This document shows positions 36,239 to 48,600 of a stretch of DNA of 64,000 nucleotides, in pieces; the stretch's first letter is position 1, and each line of letters starts with the position of its first letter. The position numbers and the translations under genes are program-made. The notes under the pieces were generated by a model. The model worked only from the letters and a program-made list of their open reading frames with translations, searched no databases and was not told where the DNA came from. The DNA comes from Casuarina equisetifolia (taxonomy: Eukaryota; Streptophyta; Magnoliopsida; Fagales; Casuarinaceae), in assembly GCA_028551475.1 (NCBI GenBank), contig CM052358.1, forward strand, positions 20,486,853-20,550,852, given 5' to 3'.

Positions 36239-38925
36239 TGTAGAATTTCACACAAAGATAAAAGCTGGCACTTCACACAAACAGTTTTTCTTGTTTGTAT
36301 TGACTATGGCGGAAAAATCTTACAACAATGGAGAAAAACCAAACAAATAGAGGCAATGCAATTTTTCTCTAGCACACCATTAATTTTGTACAAAATAATC
36401 TCTACTTATATAGAAAGCAAAAACAAACTCAAGTATCGTATGGCTTCAGTTAGATAGCTCTTTGCGTGCTGCCCATAGTTGCGTTATCTCCATTTAATGC
36501 TGGGAGTCTAGGAGGCTCTTCTTATGCCAAAAACAATTTGCACAGCCCACAAGTTGCAGGCCTTATCTCTTCAAATTGTCCTCCTGCCGCCCTTGCGGTT
36601 CAATCCATGAAGAAAGAGCGAGGAGCATGCCTTATCTCTGTTAAGAAACGATTTTGAGCTGAAAGTCATTGAAAATAGTTTCATCGAAATCATTTTTGAA
36701 CGTACATGGTGCGTCAACATTTACAGGAGCAGCCGTGTACTCTTAAAGAACGAAAGAAGGAATAAAAAAACTTATTTACATGATGGGCCACAATGGGCCT
36801 GTACAAGCGAGGACCTAGTCTACAGTTGGGGTTATTCACGATGGGCTATTATCATTTTTAACAATCTCCTCACTATCCTCCTTTTGCTCTTGTGGTCCAA
36901 TTCTTAAAGAAAGAGAAAGTATCACTTTCATCTTTTCAATTAAAGCACCTCCCCTCCAGCTTGTGGTCCATGCAAATTAAGACCCTAAGCAAGAAGAGAA
37001 AATTAAGACCCTAAGTTTGTAGGCTGATCTAGAGCTCCTATATGAGCCATAATAGTAAGTTCACTTCCAATCTTTCATGAATAAAGTGGCAATCTATGTT
37101 AATATGTTTTGTTTTTTAGTGAAAGATGAGGTTGTTTACTATCTTCTATGCCCACTTCATTATCACAATAAAGCAGAGCTGATCGTGTAACCCAAATGAT
37201 TTGACATGAGGTATTTGCCGTCACATGATATTTAGTTTTTTTTTTTTTTTTATGATATAGACACAATTGATAGTTTCATTTTGCCCAGCCTTTCGGCCTA
37301 GGCAGTGTTAAAACATTCCGTCACATTATCTTGGTTTGTTGCAACAAAAGTTGTCTGGTTCATTCTCTTCATTTTCTTCATCGGCCCTTCCCATTGATAC
37401 TCTACCCCACTAACCATAGAATAAGGTCTTCATAATGTCTAGGAGGGGCTTCATCATCAAGATATGCCCTTTGAGGAACTTGTAAAAGTGTATGTTCTCT
37501 TGATGCACGAGCCACGGCTCTATCCATGACCTTTTTGATGGTCATAGCCCCAGCATAGTTGCATGTTCATCCTAAAGGTGACAAAGACAATTGAAATAGA
37601 TTTAGACTGGACCTCCTTCTTGCCAGATTATATTTAGTTCATCGAGAAGGTCATAGAGATGCAATGGATCAACTTGGCCAAAGCAGGTCTCCAACTCATC
37701 CCACAAATCAGTAGCATTAGTAGTGTAAATCAACTCATCATGTAGCCGTTTGAAAAGAGAATTTATCACCCATGAAAGAAATGCTGCGTTGCAGCACTCC
37801 TACGTAGGGAAATGGGGGGAGTTTTCCGCCAAGTCGGATATTGCACTTCTACAAACCCCACTTTATTCTTTGGTTAGCAAAGAAATTCTCATGGGTTGGC
37901 TCCAGGTAGTGTAGTTCCTTAACCTTGTTATTTTAAATGATGCCAAGGCTACTTCGTTTAGGCTCGAATAATTGGTGATCATTGGTAGCGCGGGACATAT
38001 TTGGTTTGATTTCCTCCTAATGGATTCTATCTTGGTGGACTATGCTTGGGCAGCATTGGTTCTTATTTGTCTTCTCAGTCAGTGAGGGGGAACATAGGGA
38101 ATTCTGTCAGAAGCTTGAGAAGAGTCTCTACTGTGTTGCGACATCTTTGGCTACTCAAGAGGTCTTGAATGAAAATAGAGAGAATGTAGACTGAAAAAAC
38201 ACAAAAGTGTTAAAATGAACTAAAATAGAAAATCAGAGAGGTTGCTCTATTTTTTGTTGAAGAAACTGAGCAACTTTCTTAATGTTGCAGAAGTTAATCA
38301 CCCAAAACAAGACAGAAAACTCTAGACATGGCTTTAATACAATGTAGAATTTTGTACAAAGATAAAAGCTCACACTTCACAAATATTTCTTCTTATTTGT
38401 ATTGATTGTGGTGAAAAACTTTTACAATAATAAAGAAAAACCAAACAATGGACCAATGGCAATGCACCATTGCTCAAGCAAAAAGTAAAATTTGAAATAT
38501 TCTAAAAATTTGGAGATCCTACTACAAGAAGACAGGTAGTCTGATACAAAATTGATTGCTTACTTTTCATCTTTATGTATGTTATTTAACATAGTTTAAA
38601 CATAAGTAAGCTACCTGATAAATCTTGATTTTAATTGATGCCTTTTCTTTTACTCTTTTTGGTTAGTTATCCCCATCAATTCTATACAAGAAAACCTCTA
38701 GTTATAGAAACCAAAAACAGGCAAACTACTCGAGTTATCCTATGGCTGCAATCAGATAGCTCTTTGTGTGCCGCCCATCGTTCTGTTATATCTATTTAAT
38801 GCTGGATTTCAAGGAGTCTCTTCTCACGTAAAAAACAATTTGCACCGCCCACAAGTTCCATGCCTTATCTCCTTAAATTATTCTTTTGCCGTCCTAGTGA
38901 TGCAGTTGACGAAGAGAGTGTCAAA
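36239..38925 (-). mobile_element. Copia-type LTR element inserted at the ALMT copy A promoter
   Basis: Direct repeats start TGTAGAATTT at 36239 and at 38343 and can be followed to about 36620 and 38920; the right copy holds a further insertion of about 220 bases (38466-38680). Just inside the right copy, plus strand ggctttaataca is a decayed form of the initiator-Met primer site, so the element reads leftward. A gag remnant lies at 38150-37560, minus strand: RNYTTWSQPMRISLL, then after a stop FLSWVINSLFKRLHDELIYTTNATDLWDELETCFGQVDPLHLYDLLDELN, as in the UBN2-type Copia gag. No pol was found, so it is a deleted, non-autonomous copy. Outer limits and target duplication are unresolved. Confidence 0.75.
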
Positions 38926-39320
38926 GTAAAACTCTCACACTAGTAAAGTAGCTCACCTTTCATGGCCTTTAAGTGTTGGATCTCATTTTACCATTGCCTT
39001 AAAGTTTTGGTGGGTCAATTATAGAGTGTAGCTGCTAACTGATATCAGAGGCAATTGCTTACATGTGTATGGGGTCCAGCCTAGCCAACAAAGTTAATTG
39101 AGCTTGGACTGAGAGAGAGTGTCAAAGTAGAACTCCCACACTAGTAAAACAACTCACCTTTCATGACTGTGTAAGTGCCAACTCTCGTCTCACCATTATC
39201 TTAAGGTTTTGGTGGGCCAACTATGGCCCAATTGCTAATAGAGAGAAATAGAGAATAGTATCTCCTCAAACTATTCTCTCAACGGCCTTGTGATCCAATA
39301 GGTGAAGAGAGAGAAAGCAT
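38913..39320. repeat. Two tandem copies of a roughly 200-bp unit
   Basis: agagagtgtcaaagta begins copies at 38913 and 39114, each followed by cacactagtaaa, ctcacctttcatg and ttttggtggg. The first copy follows directly on the right LTR, so the unit may derive from that element or from an older one it inserted into. Confidence 0.7.
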
Positions 39321-40739
39321 TAATCATCTCCTCGAACTCAAACATAGGAGCAAACAAGTTATGCATGAATTGATGGATGGAAGTGTTAGAAATATGACTA
39401 TTTTTTCTAAATTATTTTGATATTCAGAAAAAGAAAAGTCTTCTAAAATAATTTTATATTTAGAATAACATGTCAAATAGTAAACTAATACAAGGCTTTG
39501 TTAAAATTATATATATATTTATTTATTTATGTATATTTGGTGAAAGGTCAAATTATATATCACTGTAAAAAATTTACAAGATTGTTTGGTTAAAAAATAT
39601 CATTATTTAAGCTCAAATATTGCAATTGATAAATTCTAAAACTCTTGTAAAACTTTATTACAATTTGTAAGCTTGACTCTTTTGGTATATAAAATCTTTC
39701 CTTTTATATCTTTCTTGATTTTAGTAATAATGATTGAGCTATCTAGACTTGTGTCGCTAAATTTTCTTCTATTCTTTTCTTTCTAAATGTTAAATATAAT
39801 ATAATATATTTTTGACAAACGTTATATTGATGTTTTTATTAACATTATGGGATTATTCCTATTCTCTCCTTTGTCAAGTGGGCTGGAATGCTTTAAGTGT
39901 GGGCTGATATGACTATGTTTTGGGCTGGCTATTTGAGATCCAAACCCACCTTTCATGCTGACCCAACCTAGACCAGAAAGTCAAAAATTTAAATGCATGG
40001 TTTGGCCTATTTCTTTTTCCTTCCTTATGTTCAGGACTAGGGTCAAAAGAGTAACGGAAAGCTTTCTCCTTTGAGCATGATTTTGAATAGCCGAAATTTC
40101 AATTTCTGATCAGATTTCTCTGACACAATAGTGGGCAGAAATTATGAGGTAAATAGGCTAGTTAAAAAGTGAAAAAAGACTCACTTTTGTGGTTGGTTTT
40201 TTGAGGCAAAAGAAAAGAGATCTTCCAGGATGCAAACCCTTCTCTCAGCCTCCAAAATGAAGCTGCATTTCATCTCAAATCATCTAAGCTTCTTTGGTTT
40301 GCGCTTCTAAACTCTTTGCTTGCTGTCTTGAGTTAATTTGAGCTTAGTTTTTGAGCAAAATTGCATACCACCCTGTTCTGTACTGTTCACAGCCATTGTT
40401 CACTCATAAAAGCTTGTTTGAGTATGAGTTTTTAGTTGTGACTGTTTGATTGAATATTATACCCAAAACTAAGCTGAAATGTACTAGAGACTCTGCCGTG
40501 TAAATTGTGGTCGTGCTGCAAAATAAGTGGTTATATCTATCTAAATACATCACGGTTTGGGATAAAACTAAACATTATTTGTGCCTTTCTGTATTGTGGT
40601 TAAGTTGCCGAATATGTGAGATTATTCCTCTTATATGCTTGTGGTTAGAACTATTGGGGTACACTTTTAAGCTTTTGTACTTTCTTATACTTTGATGAAT
40701 GAATTCACATATCCATAAAATTAAAAAAAAAAACACTAA
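39321..40739. other. AT-rich spacer
   Basis: 39380-39850 is extremely AT-rich. 40020-40700 is more balanced, with no coding signature. No gene recognised. Confidence 0.35.
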
Positions 40740-40929
40740 ATAAAGAAACCCAAACCCAGTGGGAAAGAGTTTGCCCGATGGTCATCCCATCAGATAGGTC
40801 AGTTGGCAACCAATCTTGCTCTATTGCATGCAGAGATCCATCTAGCCCCAGTCATTAGATAGATCTTCGAGACATTTTGATCTCTCTTTCTTGCAGCAAT
40901 ATGGACTCGACCCTACTGCTCAGACCTAA

Positions 40930-41170
40930 GGCCCACTCCTACGCCTATGCCTGATGCGCTCGTGCTCATTGCATTCGCGCTATGCGTGCCTGCACCTAAT
41001 GTGCCCATGCTGTGCGTGTCCGTGCCAGGTGTGCTTGCAACTGTGCCGGATGCGCCTATGCTGGATGCACTCGTGCCAAGTGCACCTGGGTTTGCGTCCA
41101 TGCTGGATGCACTCGTGCCAGACACGTCCGTGCCTCTGCCAAATGCACCCATGCTTGCGTCCATACCAGA
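40930..41170. repeat. Degenerate minisatellite, GC-richer, 42-bp period locally
   Basis: Phrases such as atgctggatgcactcgtgcca recur (41058 and 41100, 42 bp apart), with shorter related steps across 40950-41165. All frames stay open, giving artificial Pro/Ala/Leu/Val or Thr/Gly/Ser repeats. On the minus strand it follows a stretch reading MPPSKSQKREDEIDQHQLVSKPVNPW (from about 41439), which may be the start of a retroelement gag, so the repeat could be an expanded gag linker. Confidence 0.7.
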
Positions 41171-44123
41171 ACTCTCGTGCTGGCCAACTTCCTCTGTAGA
41201 ACTCTTGTGCTATCCACCCAAGGTGCGATTCTAGCTTGAAACAGAGTCGCGGAGCATTTCCATAGAGTTGTGGAGTGTCTCCATTTGTGTCGACGGGGTG
41301 TCGACGGCCGTAGCATCCTGATTGATTGCATTTCGGATTCCACTTGTGTGACTCTCACCTCCATCCACGGATTGACAGGCTTCGATACCAGCTGATGCTG
41401 GTCGATCTCATCCTCCCTCTTTTGGGATTTTGATGGGGGCATCTTTTGTGAAAAATGCTTTGACACTAGCTAATGTTGATTGGTCTTGTTCTCCATCTTT
41501 TAGAATTTTGACAAGGCATCTTTTGTGAGGAATGATGGAAGATTCTTCAAACCAACGAGTGGGGTTCTGATGGAAATACCAAACCAAAGCTGTATTCTAT
41601 AGCCAAACAAACAATCAAGACTGCCTCACAAGTGACTATTTTTTTCCTAGCTCATGCGATTTTATTATTTCATTGCTTGGAAAAGTACTACGAGCTTATA
41701 AAAGTAGTCTACCAAGTTTGAAAATAGGTGTTGAAAACGATAATTATGAAACACAACTATCTTATGACTCAACTCACACATCTAATCTTGTGAAACTTAC
41801 TTCCTCGATTATGAAACTTACTCATTGACAGAGAAAAAAAATTAAAAATCTAACTAATAGAACAAACACAATCATAAATCAAATAGAAAAAATAAAAAAA
41901 AGACAAGAAAAGAGGATTTATAACTCGAGGGATAAAGATTAACCCTAACAAAATAAATTATGAAGACAAAAGATTATAATCACCAAAAAGTATTTGGCAC
42001 ATATTAAAAAGAAAAAAAATATTCGATTACTTCGCAAATCTCATTATTCTTTTCTTTTCTTTTTTAAAAAAATATACATAAATATCTTTCTGCATATCAT
42101 TAATATACCAAGAATCAATGCACAGCTTTTTATTGAATTAACAAAAAAAATAAAAAATAAATAAATACATTTACATGGTCATGCTGATTATCCAAAATCA
42201 AAATCATACCAATATGAATACGATCTAAAAGGAGTTGTTATCCGGGTCAAGTTGCTAAAAAGAATTAACCAAGCTTAATATTTTTCCCAAAGCTAATATA
42301 TTGCTATCCGGGTCATAATTACATGAGTCACGTTTCAATAACAAAGAGTTATGTTCAGACAAGAAGCAATGAGAGACGCGGGTGGGTTGGTGGTGGTGAT
42401 GTTCTGAAAGAGCATATATACTTATCACCTAACTCAGCTTGGTCGCCAATATAAACTTGAAACCTTCAGACACGAGTGATGTTTAAATTTTAGTGGACAG
42501 GAGCTTAAGGCAGATGCCAAAATAGGTGTCATTTGACAAGTGCATCGCTAACCGCAGATATCTGGTCTTCACCAAAAAAAAAAAAGAAAAAAAGAAAAAA
42601 GGGGTCAAAATGTGAGTTAGTCGTAGTGAAGGGTTCTGCTTATAAAGAATAAGCAAAACATGAGGGAGAAAACAGCTGAAGTTTTTCAAAATCTGCATTT
42701 TGCTTTGGTAGCCCACTATATCTTTTTGACCCAAGCGCTTAGCATTTCTTTTAGGCCCTCTTGCTTCGTTTTCTTTAATGACCAAAAGAACGGATCCCAG
42801 ATTTATAGTTGTGTTGTTAGTAGCAGAAGTCAACACCAAAACAAGTCGGATATGTAGGCGAAACTACGATGAAAGTGTTCAAATGTCTCAGAGTGATAAA
42901 TGCACTTGCAAATCACCAGAAAAGTTGCTGCTAATTTCTGAATAAAAATCCTTTTATTGCTCACTTGACAGATCTTAGTGGAGGACACCTCAAATCCTCC
43001 CTTTTTATTTGCTTTTGCTTCAGACTGCTGCTCATGCTCACTTAATTTACTTGGTTGATGTTGACAACGAAGCCACGTGCAACCAATTTATGCCTTTGCA
43101 TTATATGTGGTTGTGTTTCAATGAATGACAAGTCAAAAGACTCCTAGGAACTTCAAAGCAATTCAATTTTTTATTGAAGCAAGTACAAAGGTCACTAAGT
43201 TGGTAGAATCTGAAGAACACAAAAACGTGAGAGAAGAGAGAGAGGGCTACATTTTCCCAATCTTTGTACGAGGAACTCAATATTTATATATATTCCCAAT
43301 CTTAAGTTGTACGAGAAACTCAATATTTATATTAAACACATTGAATCATGCAGTAGAAACGCTTACCAGAAATCTAGATTCAAGGAAGACTTTTGGCTAT
43401 GAGATCCTGTCTACTGGACGAAGATCTGGCTTGAGTGATCTTCACATGTGGCGGCCGTGTGGCTCGGGTTCCTAATGCGCGAGCTCCTTGATTATGCTTG
43501 TAGCTGATTTCTCTAGTGGGAGTGATTGTAAAGAGAACTTGATGTCTTGAGTGAACTACACACTACACCAAAGGATACTTCTATTTTGGATTCGCAGTCG
43601 ACAGACTAGGCGGTAGAAGATAAGGCCGACCTACTTAGTTTCCTTGTTGTTAGATTATCATTTGAGTAGTGCCTATGTTTGTTACTTATATATCTTTCTT
43701 TCTATATATTTTTATTGCGTTTGTGTATAGAATATTACCCCGTTTGATGTAGGGAGTTGTTGTCTAGTTGCTTGTAGTTTAATAATTCTACTACTCAATA
43801 AAGATGTATTTTGTGATCTATTGTGTGTGTATTTAAGTTACCAAATCCCAATGAGTTGTCTTGGGTCTAACCAAATTGTCCCATTGTGATTCTCAAATAG
43901 TTAAATAAAGTGGTCGAAAGGCTGACCTAAATCTCTGTTGAGACAAAGTGTCGCATGGATCCCCAAGTTTGTGACACTTCGGTTGTTGAAAAGAACAGTA
44001 GGATAAAACTTAGTTCTTTATTGATTTTCTCTCCCCGTCTGATTGTAACTCAAAAGCAGCACCGAAACTTTGCAATTATTCAGTTCGGGTCTACCATCAT
44101 CGTTGCATATCAGTGGTAGGTAC
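41171..44123. other. Spacer with possible retroelement gag start
   Basis: 41180-41470 (minus) may encode the N-terminus of a Gypsy-type gag, low confidence. The rest is AT-rich, with homopurine runs near 42570-42600. No gene recognised up to the ALMT copy B stop codon; 43860-44123 probably contains its 3' region. Confidence 0.3.
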
Positions 44124-46132
44124 TTACATCTCGGTCTGTTTATGAGTTAATGCCAATGGTTCCCGATGAAAGTCATCATCCTGTACAGCTGACGACAGTC
44201 CATCGACCCTAATGACAACATGGGGGCATTCAATCTCAGAAGCCCGTTCGACAGGTTCAGTAGGTCCTATTTGTGATTGTTCCGGAGAGACAGTAGGCTC
44301 TACACTCTCAAAATGTGCTAAGGACGCGAGTTCCTGGGCTGCATCGACGATTTTGTCGGTGCATTTAACAACGTCGAGTAGTAGTGAAGCAACTGCGGCG
44401 GCCGGAAACACTGCTAAGAGGTCGGCCTCTTTCCATAAGTCTGATCTCAGCAAGGATTCAAGATTTCTCGCGGCGGTTTTTGAACTTGAGATATGGTGGT
44501 TGGCGGAAGATGGGTGGCGCATTGCTTTCACTGCAGATGCTAATTCTTTCAGTGCCTTGCCGCATTCCAAGCTCATCTGTGTGCATGTCTCCTGGATTTT
44601 AGTACGAATTTCTTGCGATGCCTGCAATAGAGTCATATTGCTAATCAGGCATATGGCTGCTCCTATAGGTGCGGTTTAGCAGTCCCAAAACTCTCTTCCT
44701 ATTACAAGCATATTGTTCTGACTGGACAGACTTTGGTCCATTATTTATATGTAAATGCGGATTATTTGGACAGCACTACGAAATATGGATTTTAATACGT
44801 TACCTGAACATCGGAGCTGAGGTAGCCACTAAGGGCGTCGATCCGGTAGCCGCATTCGCAAATTAGGGTTCCCAGTTTCAGGTACTGTTGCCATGGGTGG
44901 CGGAACTGGAACCAACCATGCCAAGGCTCCCAGCGGGCGAAATTAGCCTGCCAAACAATATAGTAAGTATCAGAGGCTTCAAGAGATTTCCACGAGAGAG
45001 AGAAAGAGACAGAGCTTGTTACACACCAAAGATTGTTCAGTGATTCTTGAATTGAGAACACTCTTGTATTCCTGCAGAAGCGGCTTCTTGTCAGTAGTGT
45101 CTCCTACGCCTGATGTTTTAAAGTATGCGTCTCCAAATCCTGTTCATAAAACGAAGGAGAAAAGGAAAACCATCACGTTGGATTCTACGCGTGAGTAACT
45201 CAATATATTTATACTTTTGAAGTATTACCTTCTAGGAAGTCCGCCAGTTTTTCCATGTTACAACAGATCAGATTGTGGAGATCTTCACCAGCCCAAACAG
45301 GACAAATCAAAATGGATATGATAGCACAGATTAAGCTACCGAAGATAATAGTCGTCAACCTCTTGTGAGCCAACACTATCTCATTATCTCGGGAACCGGA
45401 GACAGTTATCAAGGAAAACGTCAGTATAAATATCAACATGCCGTAATCATATCTGGCCTTGATTTTGGGGAAGAACCGGACAAATGTCGATGCAGCAGCT
45501 GCACGAGGCAGAAGTCCATATTAATCATCATGGATGGCGGAGAAAGAAGAACATGTTAGTTAAAATGCTCACCTAGGACGAAGACAAAGAACCCTAGTAA
45601 AATGGGTTCACCTATCTGTCCGGTTAGGCTAGCTAGGTGGTGAGCTCCAACACCTAAAGCTCCGGCTAGGTAATGTCGCCATTGCCCTATTCAAGCCTTT
45701 TCCAAGTGTGGCTCCTGAAAAGAATTTTTGAAGTATATTCAATCATTTTCAGTCTAGAGTTCTTTGATCTATAAGTGTAGAAATATTCACCTATAAACAC
45801 TAGTTTTTTTCTGGAGCTCAACGATGAGTTAAAATAATGTACCAAAACTTACCTACAGAGAATTCAAAGACGACGACTACAGTCATTACTGCCCACATCA
45901 TTGAAACACCAAAATTGTCGTAGATTGGTTGAGAGTAGTAGAGTAAAGAAACCAAGGTGAGTGCGAGTCCAACTTTTACTGAATGAGTTACCCTTCTCGG
46001 GTCTTCTTTCGCAAATTTCTTTGTGTTGATAGCAATCTCTGACGCCTTGGCTGCCAACCTCTTTGGCAGGGCCTTAAGCCACCACCGCCAGCGTGTGAAT
46101 AGCCTTTCTTTCTCTTGGACTGCAGGAGTCAT
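44124..46132 (-). pseudogene. ALMT: Aluminium-activated malate transporter-like gene, copy B, one frameshift
   Basis: Seen: same six-exon plan as copy A: 46132-45853, 45714-45573, 45498-45229, 45139-45027, 44947-44804 and 44621-44124; start MTPAVQEKERLFTRW. Exons 1, 3, 4 and 6 have exactly the same lengths in both copies (280, 270, 113 and 498 bases). Exon 5 is open here (FARWEPWHGWFQFRHPWQQYLKLGTL), 144 bases. Odd: exon 2 is 142 bases where copy A has 141; plus-strand ggctaggtaatg near 45664-45675 replaces ggcgagtaatg, so this copy shifts frame inside ATLPSRSF instead of ATLLAGALG. Without that base the product would be about 481 residues. Known family role: malate/anion channel with an N-terminal membrane half and a soluble C-terminal half. 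A tandem duplicate of copy A; exons stay highly alike, so duplication is recent or gene conversion has acted. Confidence 0.85.
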
Positions 46133-47239
46133 CTCTACGCCAGAGTAGGGCAGAGAAGTCTTGCACGAACCGAGGGAAAGAAGTAAATAGGGGACTCCAG
46201 ATGCTTTTGAAGGCGATCTACAGGCCTCTGATTTATAGAAGAAAGCATTAATGTGGGGGAATTATAATATTATTACTTCCGTCCTGAACACGTTTTCTTT
46301 TCTTTTTAAAATTGTACGGCCCAAGTACATGAAAAGTTCATCGGAAGAAAAGGTTGAAAAGCAGCTTCAGTACATGTTGGATGGATGCTGTTTCGCATTA
46401 ACAGAAGCCTAAAGTTCATAAGAACAAAGGTAAAGGTAAAGACTCATCACTAAAATGCCTTACCAGATTTGCCTGCGTAGGGATATCTAACCCATTCATT
46501 GCTTCTTTGTCAGTGAGTAAATACGGGATGCGGTAGCTTCACTTTCTGATGGTGACGGCATAGCCGTACGTAGAACACGAATGAACTCCGAAATTTACTC
46601 AATTGTTCAAGTCCCAGAGAGTCGAACTGAGACTGCATAAATTATGACGGCAGCGCATAGGATTGAACGCAAACGCGTGATTGGAATCTTTTCTTCCGAT
46701 TTACTCGTAGCCTTTACAGGTCTCTTTAGGTCTGGTTTTTATCTTCTTGTTCTGCATGGTTTTTAGAGCCGTACATTTTGCTACGCTACAAGTTCCTTGT
46801 GATAGAAAGGAAAATGAGAAATAAAAAAGGTGGGGCTATCGAAAGGAAAATGAGAAATAAAAAAAAGTGGGGGAGAGGTTTACCAAATATCTATTCACAT
46901 ATTCTCAAATTAACTTTTAAGTATAAATAAAAATTTTTTAAAATAATTTTCTTTTCTTAGAACCCCTACAGTTTCCTGTTTAAATTAAACTATTGATCAA
47001 CCTCTGTCATAACTTGCATTGATTATCATAACAAATCATATTCTATACAAGTTAATCACTCCTTGGGTGATAATTTTATTATGTTAATCTGTCTTGACGG
47101 CATCTTACACTCTAAATGAAATATTACTGCAACTTCTGGCTGCAAACCTTGGGATTGGTGCTGAGTTCTGGGAATGGCCACTCCCAATTTTCAAAGGAGC
47201 AATTTTCTGTCGAACATGATCACGGAGAAAAATGATGTC
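46133..47239. other. ALMT copy B 5' flank and spacer
   Basis: Unlike copy A, this upstream region is not interrupted by an LTR directly at the start codon. A tttatag motif near 46228 is a possible TATA element. The right half is AT-rich and shows no gene. Confidence 0.4.
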
Positions 47240-47908
47240 TTAAGTCAATATACTTGGTTTTTGGGTGCTGAACAGGATTTTTAGTACTTGTGTTATTACA
47301 TTCAATAGGAATGAAATGTGTTTTAATAACATGATCTTATAATTGATGTTTAGTCCATAAGACTTAGTACAACAACTAGCAACTGACATGTCTTCAACTT
47401 TAGTGGTGGATATGGCCACACTATTTTTTTTTTTTCTGGAATTCCAAGAAACTAACAATTGCCTAGGAAATGACAATCAACGCCGGTGCTTTTTCTGTCT
47501 ACTCTAAAATCTGTGTAGTTAGCGTTGCTGTAGGCATGAAGATCAAAGGTGGTGTCTCGGGGATACCAAATTCCTAGATTTTTAAACTGAGACAACCATA
47601 AGATTAAATTCATTGGGATTTGCTTGGAATCGAGTACACAAACATACAACAAACTGAATATCAGGTCTTCAAGCTGTGGAGATAAAGCATGATCCAATCA
47701 TGCTTCTACGTAGCTTCGGGTCTACTGCCTTGAGGGAGTTATTGGTTTCCAAATTAGTGTTGGGACTAATAGGGGTTGAAAATGCTTCGGCAGTACCAAA
47801 ATCAAATTTTTTCAACAACTCTTTAGTAGATTTTGATTGACAAATGAAAATTCTAGATGACATTTGTCTTACTTGCAATCCAAAAGTAAGTTAATTCACC
47901 CATCATGC

Positions 47909-47960
<52 letters not shown>

Positions 47961-48600
47961 TACACACACAAATATATATTGGCAAATAAGCAGCAAAGTC
48001 ATCACAAAGTAGTAAGTTTGAAGAATCAAATATAATATCATCCACATATATTTATACAATAATTATGTCATTCAATTATGTTTGACAAAAAAATGTCATG
48101 CTAACTTTTCCTTTATGAACCATTCTTCTTGAATGAAGGAACTCAAATTTTCAAATCATGCTCATGGGGCTTGTTTTAATCCATAAAGTACCTTTGTCAA
48201 TTTGTAAATATGGTTCAATTAAATGAGAGTCTCAAAATCAAGTGGTTGTTCAACATATATCTCCTCTTTAATTAGCCCATTTAAAAATTTATTTTTAACA
48301 TTCATTTGATACATTTTAAAACCATTAAAAATGCATATGCAAGCAACATCCTAATAGTTTCCATTTGAGCTACCATTGTTTAAGTTACATCATAGTTAAT
48401 TTTTTCTTTTTGACTATATCTTTGTGCAACAAACCTAGCTTTGTAGTAAGTAATAATTCCATGTTTATCTAACTTTTTTCTAAATACCATTTCATTCCTA
48501 TAACTATATGTTCTTTTGGCCTTTGAACTAATTCCATACTTGACACTTTTCAAATTAATTTCGTTCCTATTACATTGCTAGAATCTAGCTTTCATCTTGA
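47240..48600 (-). mobile_element. Copia pol remnant (reverse transcriptase and RNase H)
   Basis: Minus strand, right to left: KEEIYVEQPLDFE near 48280-48240 and VLYGLKQAP near 48200-48170, the catalytic YVDDIIF near 48055-48030 in a shifted frame, then a pre-RNase H segment (SKSTKELLKKFDFGTAEAFSTPI..., 47850-47760), LHAYSNANYTDFRVDRKSTGVDCHFLG (47550-47460) and the RNase H end near 47400. Frameshifts, stops and a microsatellite interrupt it. No LTR was found with confidence. Confidence 0.85.
47913..47970. repeat. (CT)15-(CA)n compound microsatellite inside the dead Copia RT
   Basis: A CT run at 47913-47943 passes into a CA run ending near 47970, with one TA break. It lies within the RT region of the Copia remnant. 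Confidence 0.95.

Noticed and set aside
40947-41234. Pro/Ala/Leu-rich reading frame resembling a secreted repeat protein
   Set aside because: All frames of this minisatellite stay open, so the composition alone explains it; no signal peptide or conserved domain.
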